64,000 bases of DNA from Callipepla californica brunnescens (Eukaryota > Chordata > Aves > Galliformes > Odontophoridae), in the NCBI GenBank assembly GCA_023055505.1, contig JALIRH010000002.1, forward strand, positions 56,540,733 through 56,604,732, written 5' to 3'. Positions 13,913-28,100 of this stretch are shown here, one piece after another. Both the position numbers and the translations under genes were made by a program. Below the pieces are notes generated by a model, which did no database searches, had not been told where the DNA came from, and was given only the letters and a program-made list of their open reading frames with translations. The first letter of the stretch is position 1; each line of letters opens with the position of its first letter.

Positions 13913-14189
13913 CGATTATTGCCATGCTTGCTTTAAAAGACATTGTCTCACCCTATATGATGAAGCACCTGCCTTCCACTTAACGTTACCTTTATAAATG
14001 GAGGCATACACGCACGAAAATAAAGTTACTTTAAAGGAGAAAGCCTATAAAATATACTGCCTCCCTTTAGAAGGGAGCAGCAGTTTATCTCGCACCGCAC
14101 ATTTTAGAAATAACTTCCGAGGAACCTCGAGGCGCCTGTTTCCAGCTGTCCTGCAGGAGGCCAGACCGGAGGGAAAACGTTTACAAAAG

Positions 14190-14995
14190 CTAGAGCTGTG
14201 ACAACACCGGAGCAACGAGGCGCCCTGCGAGCCCGCGCACGGCTCCAAGCACGCCTCGCTGAGGCGGGACGCAGCGCGCAGCCCCAGCCGCCCAGCTGCC
14301 GGCCCTCCCGCGGCAGCACCGAGCCGAGCGCACCCACCGCCTCCGGCTCGAAGCGAAGCACCGAGAGCCACGCGGCTCCCGCAGCCCGGCCCTGCCCGCT
14401 CGTGACGCCTTCGGGCGCCGCTCGGCCTCGCTCGCACCGGGCTCGGCGTGCCGCACGGAGCGCCGCTTCACCGCGATCCGCCCGACCCGGCCCCGCGCGG
14501 ACCCCAGGAGGCGGACAAGGCCGGGCCCGGAGCCCGCCCCGCATCCCTCCCTCCCTCCCTCCCTCCGCCGGTACCGTACCCGCCGCCCGACGCAGGCGGG
14601 GCCCGCCTAGGCAGCCGCGCGCTCCTCCCGGCGCATCTTCGGCCGCGCGCCGTGCCGCCCTCCAGCCGGCCGTCGGTTCCGCGGGACGCGGCGGCCGCTT
14701 TCCCGCGTAGCTAAGGGGGCGGTTCACACAAAAGGCGGCCGCCGGCGCGGGGCGGGCAGGGCCGCGCCGCCTCCTTCCCCTCCTCCGTCCTCCTTCGCGG
14801 GCACAACGGCGCCGCCGGGCCCCGAGCGCGCCACCACGGCCCCTCAGCAACCACGCGGCAGCGCGGCACCCTTCCGCCCCCGACAGCCTGCCCGGAAACG
14901 GCCGCCCACGTGAGCGGCGGGCAGCGCGCGCGGCGGCGAGGAGAGCGTGCTCCCCGACGAGCGCCCCCTGCCGCCCCGGAGGTCCACCCACGTCG
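14190..14995 (-). promoter_or_regulatory. TEX10: CpG-island promoter of TEX10
   Basis: An abrupt change from AT-rich flanks to about 800 bases of dense CG dinucleotides, ending sharply near 15000. It contains an ETS-like CCGGAA at 14892-14897 and an E-box CACGTG at 14907-14912. TEX10 exon 1 with its ATG begins at an acceptor, so a non-coding first exon is expected here on the minus strand. One possible donor (gtacgg) lies near 14580, but the start site cannot be fixed from sequence. Several long ORFs in this stretch are composition artefacts. Confidence 0.8.
14545..14566. repeat. (CCCT)n microsatellite in the CpG island
   Basis: About five and a half copies of ccct on plus, G-rich on the TEX10 sense strand, inside the presumed promoter or first exon. 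Confidence 0.85.
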
Positions 14996-14999
14996 CTCC

Positions 15000-17585
15000 A
15001 TTAGAATGTTTTTTAATTATGTTCCTAAAATGAACTCAGCTAATAACATTTCCTTCCACAAACAAACAAACACACCAACATTTGCATTTACAAAGTAGAA
15101 AAGCACTTAAATGACTTGAGGATAATTTTAGCAAAGGGAATGCAGTCAGTGATTTTGTGCACTGATACCTAGATCAGGTTCACAAGGCAGGGCCTGCTGC
15201 TTCAACAGGGATAACCGATTCTTTACTGAGAAAGACATTATCACAGTCCTAGAAGAAACGGAGCAAAACAAGAGGAAACTAGCAATAGAATGAGACATAC
15301 TGGCTTTAAATTGTGCCAGGAGAGGTTCAGGTTGGATATTAGGAGACATCTCCAAAAGAGTGGTAATGGTGCCCAGAGACGTGGTGAAGTCACCATCCCT
15401 CAAAGCATTCAGGAGAGGTGTAGATGTGGCACTGAGGGACATGGTTTAGTGGGCATGGTGGGGAAGGGTTGGTGGCTGGACTTCTTTTCCAACTTGATTC
15501 TATGATTCTGTAACAGTAGAATGTTTCCAGAACTTTATAACAGAGAATATTATAACCTACACCAGACAGTGTCTTCTGTTGCACAGTCAAAACTTTCAAT
15601 TTCCTGTCAATTCACCTGTGAATACCATTCTCTTTTCCACTTTATGCCTTCTAAGAGATGTTCAAGTTCTGCAGTTTTGTTAAAGACAATTTTCCCAAAG
15701 CTCTCTGGTGTCTCAGTAAAATATGGTGAACTAACAAACTGCTAAAAGAAAAATCAATTTTTGCTTGGTATGATTTTTCTTGTGTCTCGATGGTACTGTA
15801 ACAATCAATGTATAACATCAAATACAGTCAGTAACATTCCTTAACTATCATTGACAGAGATGGTGAGATAGTGCCTTTTTTTTCTTCCTTCTCTTTTAAA
15901 CCACACAATTCTGGTACAATTTAGATGTTATCCTTAAAAACTGCTCTGGAATAGGTATACAGTTTTCTACTACTGTGAGAATATAGCAAGCCATCACAAA
16001 ATACAGGCAGATAGAAGAACAAACAAAATAATCTAGCTCTCTTAGAGCCTCTGTTTGCACCAGAAAAGAAAGCTGTAAAGGAAGTTTAGTTGCACAACTG
16101 AATATGCTATGTTAGACATTCCTTCCCAAAATGTTTCCAGAAGCATGCACTTCGTTATTTTTGCATTTGCTATTTTATCTTTGAGAAGTACACTGGCACT
16201 CTGCAGCACATCATTCAAACCATTCTATATCAGTGTGCTATAGATTCAGAAGTCTTTCCATTTTCAGCATATGCTTAATGGACCCGAGGAAGAAAAAATA
16301 CTTAAATCCAAGTAATTTCCCCTCAATTTTATTTCCATTAGGAAGGATTTCACAGCAAGTGAAAAATGATGTTCCAGAGACAGCCATTTACAACAGCTGA
16401 AAACAGTCTACATTTTAATAGAATGTTCTGCACTATGAAAAAAAAAACAACAAAAAAACCAACAAACAACAACATGAAGTTGCTATTATTGCAGATACTT
16501 CAGGAACATGTTTATATTCCATGTAAACTCTAAGATGTTTTTACTGACCAAGCACATCTTCACTAAGCAGATACGAACGCTGTCCCTATTATAGTGAAAA
16601 CAAGCTGTAAGGGCTATGGTTCCACCTCTGTTTCTCACAAGAACATATTTAAAGGCATTCTAAGATTCTTCATTATTACTTTAAAGCAGTAATTGTTCTG
16701 TGTTTTAACTTCTTTAACTGTCATTGAACTGTTTTCATTCCTAACTAACCATCCTCCTTAACTGCTGCTTTCTTTGTTACCTTGTTTTTCATGCCATCTT
16801 GCATTCCAGGATGTGAAGATGTGAAAACACGAAGGTAAGGACTCTCAATTTCATCCAGATCTCCAAAAAGACTAAGTTAATATTAAAAGGTTTGTTTGCA
16901 ATCTGCCTCCACCATGTCTGTATTATACCAACTTTCGACAGCAATGCTGAAGAGCTTTAATTAGAAGCAATGAATGCTACCCGGAATGCAAATTTGAATC
17001 ACACAGTTCTAATTTTTTGAATTCTTTTTCCCAAACACGTCTGTAACCAAAACATCTTTCTATCATCCTACAACATTAACAGCAGCTAACATACAGAATC
17101 CCTGTCTATATATAGTCAAAAACATTGCTATAGGTTAAAAAAAAAAACAACCCTTACTTTAAAAGAGCATGAATTGAAGGACAGTATAAGCCACCTTTCA
17201 GTTCATGCTTATATGGGTAAAATAGGATAAGACAAAAGAGTCTTTCACTGCCATGTCAGTATTTCTTAAGTATAGTCTGGTTACATCGCTCGAGATACAT
17301 CCCCAAATTTGCAAACAAGTCAACTTCTGCTGAGTCTGCTAACACTTCCAGTTAACTACTCCCCCAAAGTTACCTATAATCCACACACTTCTCAGAACTG
17401 GACCAGCAGCACTGATTTGTTACAATTTTTAATCTTTATTGCAAAACAGGAGACCAATTCATAATCTTTATATGGGTGGATATCTCTAATTTCAATAGCC
17501 TTTCAGTATGGCCCTGCAGCCACAGGGGATAATTTGACTGTTTGCTGCAGGATGCATTTGTACTGCTGACTGCTGCAATGGAAGA
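15000..17585. other. Intergenic stretch between the TEX10 promoter and the 3' end of the zinc-finger gene
   Basis: AT-rich sequence with one CR1 tail (15296-15513) and no recognisable exon. Part of the left-hand portion of the zinc-finger gene's 3' UTR may reach here: minus-strand AATAAA is present at 17440-17435. Otherwise I see nothing. Confidence 0.5.
15296..15513 (+). mobile_element. CR1 LINE 3'-end fragment
   Basis: Sense CR1 motifs gaggttcaggttggatatta and gatgtggcactgagggacat, ending ttttccaacttgattctatg attctg, the characteristic CR1 terminus with short repeated ends. It is related to the copy at 13410-13912. Confidence 0.93.
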
Positions 17586-17587
17586 GC

Positions 17588-18792
17588 AGGTTATTAGTAG
17601 TCAACAAAGATTCACCAAGGGGAAATCATGACTGACCAATCTGGCACCTTTCTATGATGTCAGGACTGACTGGGTAGGTGTGGCTGAGGAGCAGATGTTG
17701 CGTACTTTGACTTCACCTGGGCTTCTGACACTGTCTCCCACAACATCCTCATAGGCAAGCTTAGGAATTGTGGAACAGACAAGCAGACAGTCAGGCAAAC
17801 TGGCTGACTAGCAGAGCTCAGAGGGTTGTCATCAGTGATGTAGTGCCTAGTTGGAGGTCTGCAGCTAGTGGTGTACCCTGAGAGTCAGTATGGGGTCCGG
17901 TCTTGCTCAAGATCCTTATCAATAATCTGGATGAAAAGAAAGAATGCACCCTCTGCCAAGATGGCTGCTTGTACAAAGCTGGGAGGCGTGACTGTCATAC
18001 CAGAACTGTGGCTGTCATTCAGCTAGATCTGGGAAGGCTGAAGAGTTGGACAGAGAAGCCCCTGTTGAACCTCACCAGGGTCACGTACAGAGTCCTACAC
18101 CTGGGGAAGAATAACCACACATATCAGTACAGGTTAGGGGCTGACCTGCTGGAGAGGTGCTCTGCAGAGAAGGAACCTGGGTGACCTGCTGGACAGCCAG
18201 CAGTGTGCCCTTGTGGTCAAGAACACCAACGGGATCCTGCGTGCATGAAAAAGAGCATGGTCAGCAAATCAAGGGAGGTTCTCCTCCCCCTCTTCTCTGC
18301 CCTGGTGAGGCCACATCTGGAGTACTGTGTCCAGTTCTGGGCTTTCCAGTTCAAGAAAAACAGGGAACTTCTGGAAAGAGTCCAGCAGAGGGACACAAAG
18401 ACGATGAGGACCTGGAGCATTTCCCTTATGGGAAAGGCTGAGAGACCTGGAACTTTTTAGACTGGAGAAAACTAAGGGGGGAGCTTATCAACACTTATAT
18501 CCAAATGACAGGAGTCAAGCATGTGGGGCCAGGCTCTTTTCAGTGGCACCCAGAAACAGCAAGAGGCAACAGGCACAAACTGAAACACAGGGAGTTCCGT
18601 GTAAATGTGGGGAAAAAAAAAACAAAACAAACTTCTTTGATGGTGACAGAACACCGGAGAGGTTGCAGAGTCTTTTTCTCTGGAGATATTCAGGACCCTT
18701 CTGCATGACTTCTTGTGCAACCTACTGTAGGGAACTTGCTTTAGTAGGACTATCTCCAGAGGTCCCTTCCAATCCCTACAATTCTGTGATAA
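17588..18792 (+). mobile_element. CR1 LINE, long 3' fragment including reverse-transcriptase end
   Basis: The longest CR1 piece in the window, about 1.2 kb. It contains ORF2-like residues (KILINNLDE at about 17910) followed by the typical tracts ggtgaggccacatctggagt, ctggaaagagtccagcagag and gtcccttccaatccctacaa. Frames are broken by stops and small indels, so it is a dead copy. It lies downstream of the stop codon of the zinc-finger gene and may fall within that gene's 3' UTR. Confidence 0.93.
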
Positions 18793-19107
18793 ACTCTTAC
18801 AAAGAGCCATAAGAATCACTAAGAGATCAGACTGCTAATATGCAGTATGCAAAGGTATTCAGGAAAATAACAGCTACTCGTTTTAAAAATACAGGCCAAC
18901 AGAAAATGAAAGAATTTAACTTTTCCACAGATATTTCCGCTTTAGGAGAAATTAATAAGAATCTCAAAACCAAATTATTAATTAAAAGAACGTCGTGCTG
19001 TAATTGGATATAGCAAAATCAGCTACACTGAGGTCATATTAAGCAAAAGAATTATTTAAAACTTACAGGAAGTAAACATTGCAATATTAATTCTGCTAAC
19101 TACCACG

Positions 19108-19187
19108 TCACTGTGTGCTGCCATTGCTTGGTCTTCTCAGAGTCCCACTTTCAGTCAGGATCTTTACAACATTTGGAATATCCATTC
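19108..19187 (-). CDS. Zinc-finger gene coding exon 16 (C-terminus and stop)
   Basis: The last coding segment reads MDIPNVVKILTESGTLRRP and ends with TGA at 19110-19108. Acceptor ccttgacaaag. The 3' UTR runs on towards lower coordinates; its end was not fixed. Confidence 0.88.
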
Positions 19188-22100
19188 CTTTGTCAAGGTA
19201 AAGAAAAGAATAGAAAGAAAGAAAAACTAAGTGCTTTGATGATACAACATTTGAAAGACAAGTTATACTGAAACACTTAGACTGTTGACATGAGTTTGAG
19301 CTCTTATTCAGTGAAAAAATACCCCATTACCAGGCAAAATGCATGATGTAGTTGCCTAGAAAAACACCACGTTCCTGTGAAAAGTTGCACTGTTTCAGTT
19401 AAGGGTATGCCTAGCCCCATCTAGGCTGTTACTGACTTTACAAAGACAACAGAATCATAGGATGGTTTGGGCTGGAAGGGACTTTAAGACATGTAGTTCC
19501 AACCCTCTGCTATCGGCAGGGACACCGTTCTCTAGACCAGATTGCTCAAAGCCCCATCCAACCTAGCCTTCAATGCTTCCAAGAAGGAAGCATCCACAAC
19601 CTCATTGGGCAGCCTGTTCCAGTGTCTCACCACCCTCACAGTAAAGAATTTACTCCTAATATCTAGTCTAGATGTACCCTCTTCCAGTTTAAAGCCATTT
19701 GTCCTTGTCCTGTCGCTACCTCTGCAGTTTACTGTAAGGCATTACTAGAAGTGCTCTGTTTTATCACTGTACCTGTAAGTCCATGGTCTCTGCTGAGCAC
19801 AAGCAAGAAGTTTATGCTGCTCTGATGAAAGTGATGGACACCACCTTGGCATTTGTAGGGGAGTAGTATAAGAAACATAGGGACAGTTCACATGGTAACA
19901 ACTGCATAGTGGCCATAACCAAATGCTAAAGGAAGAACAGAGCAAGTGTATCTGAAGTCTGGTGGGTTGTGAGAATAGTACATTCTCCCAGCCTCAGTTA
20001 TTAGAGCCAGGAACTTTCCAAGTCTGCTATGGCAAACTTTTCAGTAGTGCTCAGTGGGTCTCACACTGCCTGACCCTGACAGGAGAGACAAGAACTCAGG
20101 CGATATTTTAATAACCACAGCATTCTTCTGTAAAGCATTCCATAGATCATCTACCTACTGCATAAAGAATCATCTTCTGACCATAATGAAATTGGGCTCT
20201 AAGTTTAGCAGTCTGTTATTTCCTATGTCTTTTGATCCAGAATTGCTGTCGTTACCCACTCATGATTTTACAGATTGCTTATAACTTCAGTCATCTCTTT
20301 TCCAGGTCAAAAGCAGTTCCAGTTTTCTATTGCTTCTTATATGGAAACTGTCCCCATATCTTGTTGCCTCCCCTAAACCTTTGCAGTTCTAAAGTCTTTG
20401 ATATGATATAAGGGAAAGCAGAACCATATGCTCTCTTCCAGATATATACAAAGCATGTTTATGCAATAACAAAATAATGACTCTCATCTTGCTTTTCATT
20501 CCTTCCTTATCTCTTTGTATTCAGTTTGTTCTTCAGACTAGTAAGCTGTTATTCCCACTGATTCAGTGAGGAGCATTTTAACTTTTTCAGTCAACTAACA
20601 CTTTAAATGCTTTGAACAGCACTGTAATCACAGAAGTTTGTCATTCAGATACTCATCCCTTTTTCCAGGTCATTTAAACTGCACAGTCCTTAACCACAGG
20701 ACCACAGTTCTACTAAGACCTCATTATGCTGCAAAAAAAATAATAGCCCAACTGCTATCTGTTTATTTTTTGAACAATGCAAAGACACGCTTCTTTTCCC
20801 ACAACAACTTAGTTCTATTCAAAGCCTCTGATCTATCAAAAGTATCTATAAAAGGCTTACTGGATTCCAGGCTGACCATACGAACTGAGTAACCTTACCT
20901 GACTCCCATTTCAAACATCTCCAGGAAGTCTACATGGAAGAATTTTCTTATTCATCTCTGATACCATCACTCTGAGCAGAACACATTTATCTAAGCATTC
21001 ACTAAATTACACCCTGCTTTTCTAAATAGTTTCTATTCACCTAGCCAACAGAAGGTGGTATTTCAAAGATCTTCTATAAACCTGTACTGTCTCTGCACAA
21101 AATGAAGTTAACTTTCTCAGCAGCCCACATGGTAGTGTGCTTTGGATTTGTGGTTAAAACAATGCTGATAATACAGCAGTGTTATTACTCTTGCCAATGA
21201 CAGTTTTCACAATGCTAAGGCTCTCCCATTTTCTCCCCACTCACTACCCTCATGCTGAGTAGGCTGAGGGCGGGCAAGAGACTGAGAATGGATGCAGCCA
21301 GGACAGCTGCCCCCATATGGGCACTTAAAACTGGCGTAAAAATTAAAAGGCAACAGCCTCTCTAGTGTCTCAAAGTTCTTTGCTCCATATAATTATTGAC
21401 GTTTCACAGAGCTACTGAAATTGTTATGTACATTTTCATACACATTTGTGTCTTCAAGTATACACAAAATACCTCTGAAAGCTGGATTCGTAGCTGCTAT
21501 TTTGTGTAGAGTAGCAGTAACTTCCTCAACATCCATATTTCTTACGCTGTTCAAAAATTCAGTGGTGATGTTGTTCTCATGTGCTATGTCTGAAGAGCCA
21601 GTTGAAAAGTTTTGCAGTTCATCTTCCTCATTTATTGATAAGGACTTCTTAGCTGATTGGCTGCTTGAATAGTCTTAAAGAAAAGTAATACTGTTTTTCA
21701 GCTAGAGAAGATTTTGAAGAGTCTTCATTACTTAGTTTTCTAAATAGAGCTTTTCAAAACAAACATTTCCAGTCTAGCACAGCAGCATCATTAGTGAGGG
21801 CTGCATCCAACTTCACTAATGTTTTCACACAACTGTAGAGTCAAGAATGACCTCCATTTACAGAAAATCCCAGGAGAGCACAGGTGGCATATGAGTAAAA
21901 GCCTCTTCCACCGTCACTTACAAAAAGCATCTAAGAGTTCAAATTCTTTTATATTGCAAGTAATTGCAATTTTTGTTATTAGCACTGTATTAACTGAGGT
22001 CTTGAAAAGTTAAGCCTTACAGAAAAGAAAGCTGCCACTGTATAGAAAAAAAATGTCACAAAACAGATAGACTAGCATTCTGAGAATATTTATCTCCAAA

Positions 22101-25100
22101 TTCACAGTGGTACTTCCTACCAAATTATATGAAAAATAATAATTTGTTAATACTGAAAATGAAATCCTCTCACAGAAATCCAAGATTTTTTTTTTTTTTT
22201 TTTTTTTTTTGAAGGTTCATCAGAAGTACTGAAATGAAGCAGTGGAAACACACAAATTTTAAACACAGCTTTGTTCATGCTACCATCCTGCTTGAACTAG
22301 ACCTGCACTAAGCCTCCACTCCACCAAAACCAGAAAAAGATGTGCCAAAAAGCAAAAACAAAACAAAACAAAAGAGCTACACTTTGAAAGCCTCTTTAGA
22401 AAGAGCTGCTTTTAGACAGAAGAAAATCAGAACTATCACCCAGTTAGAGTAAGATGAATGCTTATTAGTAGGCTGCCTTTTCTATACATCTGTAGAGGAT
22501 GTATAGATATTAATCTAAGTTACTTGGCCTTATTCTGCTTTTAAACTCTACTTTTAGAAAAGCAGAAAAATAAAAGCAGCTTTCTGCACTTTAATCTTAA
22601 CTAGTGTTTAGATTAAAGCAATTTGAGACAATTATGCTAAAGTTACCAGTATCAGAATCACTAATACCTGCAGAAGTCAGCTCAGATTGTTCTGTAGAAT
22701 GTTCCAACGCTTCTTCTCCATTACGTTCATTATCTAAGAGGTCCTACAAGTTTGAAAAAAGTTGTGTTCAGCACTTCATCAAAACAAAACTCAAAAATGA
22801 CAACGCTACATTTTAGTGACCACAAAAACAGATGAGGCATCACTTTTTCTGCTACCAAATTTGAAAAACAAAGTTATTTGAAAATCATAGAGCTGGCAAT
22901 GAACTTTTATGTGCACGTTGCTCATGGCATCTGTTTATACCTAAAAAGCACTATTTTAGGCCAATTCTGCTTACAGAACCTAATTCTCAGCCTGCCAGAT
23001 CAAAATAAGCAAGTACTTTAAACTTCAATTAAAAAAAAAAAAAAAAGTCTGTTGAAAGATAATGGATCAGGATATTCAAGTGTTTTCCCAAATCAGTATA
23101 TTTTAGCTAGAAAGCTAAAACTAGTAACTGGTTTTACCAGTAACTAGTAGGCTAGAAGTTACTTCAGTTAGAACTCAACTGCTTTGAAGCGTTCTGCCCT
23201 CTTTATATATGAATATCAACAAAAAACCTTCTATGAAATAACAGCAGGGATAAGATGAATGTAAATGTATTAAGGAAGGTAAAAGGAGTAAATAATGAGA
23301 ATTATAGGCATGAAATTTACCTCGGAGAAGTAATGACTTTTTGAAGCAGAAAGAAAGCAGTAAAGATGGAATATCGCAAGGAAAGAAATAATTACAATAA
23401 AATTCTGAATTAACAAAGGCTTTGGATGACAAAGCAAAAAACTGTTATACTATTTTTTTTTCCTGAATCATATCCTTTCTGACTCCTTTCAACTTGTTTG
23501 GCTGATATCTCATTTGGCATTTTCCACTTAGCCTCACCTTTTAAAATAAAGAGGTAGTTACGTAGCTGGAGTAGCAGGAGTAGCTGCTATGGCAAAGGAA
23601 AATTCTGTTTGTCACTGACAATTCTATGAGAAAAGCCAGGAGGCAAAAAGGGCATGCTTTCCAATGATAGATATGTCAAATAGATTACCAACGAGAGGAA
23701 AGTTCCTACCATCCCTGCTGGATGTCAATGTGGAGCCTGAATTTTATATCATGTAACACAACAGGCTCAGAGTAGTACTCAAGACACCATCATATTGTGG
23801 TTATTTAAAGACCAGTCAGTCAAAACAGGCTGGGTCTCTGATAGTAGAGCAAGAAAGAGACCTCAAAAAGGAACAATCTAAGAGTAGGACCAAACCAAAA
23901 ATCATATAGAAAGGAAACTGATGTCAGTAATGTTAGATTACACAGTGAATGAAAGGAAATACAGAACACAACTGTCAGGGAGGTCGGCAGAGATGAGAAA
24001 ACCAAAGGTTGGGACTGAAAATGGGTGAATTAGAAGAAAAACTTAGATGCAAGGGAAAGCATAGGAAATAAGGGATGCAGTTCATTTTGTCTTCTTAAAA
24101 AAAAAAAAAAAAAAAGTAAATTAAATTTAAAAAGCATCTTTGAAGACAAAAAGCATTGAGACTCCTCAACAAAATAGCTGTGAGTCTATCCTGCCATCAC
24201 TTCAAAAAATTCTTCAAGCATATAACAGCCAAAACTTTCAATGCATTTGCCATGGCAATTTTAATTATAAGTAAATTATCTGTAATAGCAAAAGTGCCTC
24301 ATCTCAAGAAATCTATTAAGTTGTAGAACCAAAACCTCATTACTTTTTTTGATGCAGCTTGCTGACGATATTCCACCAACGCATCTGTGAGTGTCTGTGT
24401 GACTTTTAGGATAAAAGCAGCATCATCTTCATTTAGTATCTCAAAACTTTGCTGGAAAAAAAAATAAAATTCACAACTCAAAAATGTTTGCCTTTGAAAG
24501 ATACAAGTATCACAACATATAAATAAATCCTGAAAGAACCATTTCATTTTTGTATTTCTATCCTTCTGTCAGGTACGGCTGTTGTTAGAAAGTAAAATTC
24601 CAATTTTTAATCCCAGAAATCACAGTGGGAAGGGAGAAATGGGAGAGGCTTCTAACAGAACACTGCAGCAGCTATGCAAGACAATCACTTGGAAAGAAAG
24701 AACTCCAGGATGCTCCTGGAAAAAAACATGTGGGAAAATGCTTTTCCTTAGGTGTTTTGATCTCTACCTGTGCTATTTGCATTCAAAGGAATATATGCAA
24801 TCTCCTCCCTGAGGCCAGACAGTCATGACTCACTTCTCCACAAAGCAGCAAAAAGCCAGGACTTGAAGATATACACCACCTCCCCTTATAATACCTCTGA
24901 AGAAGCCCAAAGGGAAAATCAGAGGGCTGTCTTTGAGGAGAAAGTTGCAGTGCTAAGAGCCCTCACAAAGACAGCTATGTGCATCATACCTGTAGCTATG
25001 CTAATAAGCTACTGTCCAGATTGAAATCAAACACCTTTAAACACTCCAGACAAAAGTAATCACCGGGAACTAGCACCAAGTCATACGTGACAGGATAACA

Positions 25101-28100
25101 GGGACTAGATTATATTTTTAATGCTAATAGTGTTTGTGCCTCCTGTTAAAAACTAGGGAGGAAAAGTGTCGACTCAGGCAAGGATGTGTCTGCTATCAGG
25201 CAATAAGAAAATTATTTTAATGATAAAAGCTGAGCATACAGACTTTTCTCACTTAAAAACTATGCAGTAAGAATAATCATTGAAAAAAGCTGGAAATTAC
25301 TGCACAATATGAAGAGCAACTCCAGAAAATATACTTTTATAATTACCTTCCATTACATAAGATAATTTTCGTTTCAGAAGAGGAAGAGAATAAAGCAAAA
25401 ATCAATAGAAACACATAATGCAGTCTGTGAAAATATGACTAATAAAAATGCAAACATTAAACACTTTTCAGTTACGAACCCAACACTCCTCCCCCAGCTG
25501 TCAGAGGACAATCGTGAAGAAAGAGGACCCCTTACCAGTAAGGTAGAATCCTTACAGTTTCACTGTTAAAAGGGAAAGATGTACAGACACCCTTACATGC
25601 ACTCACAATAAATACTGCTTGAATTGCCATGCAGCCGTTGACTCACAGTAACCACCAGTTAAGATATTCATTAAGTTCTTCACGGAAGCTTTTAACAAAA
25701 TTACAATTCCCGCCACTTACCACTCTTGCAGTGAATGTGTAAACAACGCAGATTTTTGACAACTGAGCAGAATTCAGCTGTTCCGACAACTCTTTTACAA
25801 CGTGAAGAGGTGGAATTTATTTTCTAAGTAAACTCACATTTCAACCCTTGAAAACTGCCTCTTCCCTTTTGCTCCTATCTCAAATGTTTGAGTAATATTA
25901 TCAACTACTAATTCAGAACTTGTTATTGACTAATTACAAATCAAAATGAGTAATTTTTGAGCAATTAGTAATTCTGTGAAAGTTTTTCAAGAATGAAATT
26001 GCAAGGCTTATGATGTGATGCTTACCAGGTAACTCAACAGTTCTTCCTGACTAGTGAATTCTTCAGCAGTTGCCACAGATGCTTGCTGTTTAACACAGAC
26101 AACATCTATTAGGTGCGCTATTTACAACTGAAATTAAACAGTAATCATTATTATGGTTATTCAAGATGCTTGCTCTAATTAAATTGTGTGTGCTTGCACA
26201 GAAAAATGTGTTTTCATAACAGTATCAGAAAAAATGTTGTGAAAGCTCTGCTTAGTAACTCATGGGCAATTTGTTGTTGATGATAATATTAATTTGAGTA
26301 AGCAAAAACAAACATCATTGCCATAAAGTCATTATAATCCCAACTACGTGTAAACTGGAACAACCCATTAATGGAAAAATACTCACCTCGACTTCCTTGC
26401 TTTCTTCCTGCAGCTGTACATTGGTCTCACATCTTTGGATAGAAAACATATGCTATTTCTTTTATTGTATTAAAATAATACACACAAACAGATTATCCAT
26501 TTTTTTGATCTATCAGGCAATTGATAATCAGTTTAAATTATTGACACACTACACTTTGAAAGACGTCTCTGAAAGGTCACTTATTTCCTTGCAAATGTTT
26601 CAGTGGGCCCAGATACCATCGTAAAGTTCATTTATTAGTTGTTTTTGTTTTGTTGTTGTTTTTGTGTGTAATTAGCTACTATGTAAGCTCTAAAAGCCAG
26701 AATTAAGAAAAATTTGGATGCTGGTAGTAAAACCTGTAAGCATTCTACATGCACTGCAGAAAGACAAGGCTCCTAATCTGTACCAGCATTTCAACAAACT
26801 TGTGTTTACAAAGATGTGGCCAGGAAAAAGAAAAAAAAAAAAAAAAGAGAAAAAGTAGTGCTTTATAGTGTGGCCACAGTAATACCAAGCATACAAAGAC
26901 TGATGTGGCTTAGATTTATTAACCCATATTTGCACAGCCCTGAAATTACAGCCTTCCAAGATCACGATCACCCAGGACTTGCCCTAACAGCCAGACTAAT
27001 GAGTGATTTCCTTAGGATTCTGTTCTTAAAATCTAAAGCACAGTGAGGATCGTTGTCAGGTGAAAACTAAATGTGAATGTCTGAGATTTTATTAGCTCCC
27101 TCTGTCTGATGCTTTCAAACTAACTTACTCTCCAGATTAAGAGCTGCTACAACCCTTTGAAAACAGAACAAATAAACGTAAAGATTCATAAACAGGGACT
27201 TGAACTCAATTGCAACTAATCCTTAATGTCTCCCCAGCAGCAAGGCAAAAGCCTGTAAGAAGACATTTTTCCTTTTCCTAAATAAGCAGAAGGAGCCAGC
27301 CCTTCAGGTCTGATAGATATACAACTGGTTTAAAGTTAGGAAATATTCTGTAGGAATGTCACTAAAGTAAAATTAGATAACTATTCATTGGAGGACAAGT
27401 CTTAAAACTCATTGGTGTGCATATTTTCCCATATTGAACACTTCCCTGAGGTCCCTGGTGTTGTGGTAAAGTAGATGATGTTAAAGTCATTCCCCCCACA
27501 CAAAGATGGATGATTTAAATTAAAATAAACCAGTACTGCTATTAATAAACACAAACATCGAGCAGTTTAGTTGCACGTAATTTAAGGGGTTCAGGGGTGA
27601 TGGATTTATCTGGTTTTGTTTTACTTTTCAGAACTGTTCCCTTCGCTGCCTTCTTCAGTGTGGTCACCTTCAGTGCTTTCAACAGCCTTGTTAGTTTCAA
27701 CCTTCTCATCTGGCACTGCCTGTTCTTTCTGACAGTTTTCCTGCTCCTCCTGAACATTCTTTTCTTCTAAAGACAATAAAAACCAGTATATTTAGTAACA
27801 GTTTTCTGAAACTCTGATTTTTTAAACATTTCTTGAAATTTTTTAGAGCAATATTGATAAAGTATAAGTAAGGTGCCCAAATAAATAAAATCAAAACCTA
27901 AATATCAAATACTTGTGCTTCATGGCTGAACCAAGCCTGTATTTCTGACCAGAAATATTCTGAATGAGAATAAATATAATGTACTTACACAGTAGCCCAC
28001 TTCCCCCTCTGACATTAAGTTTACAAGCAGTAACTTCTGATGCTTCTTCCATTACATGGCATTCACTAATTGTAACTTATTTCTGTTTTTTTTTCTCTCA

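Noticed and set aside
14104..14991. 295-codon minus-strand ORF in the TEX10 CpG island
   Set aside because: Arg/Ala/Gly/Pro-rich translation of CG-dense DNA; overlapping ORFs exist in other frames and none resembles a protein family.
17903..18460. Plus-strand ORFs of 85-94 codons
   Set aside because: These are pieces of the broken CR1 reverse-transcriptase region, not host genes.
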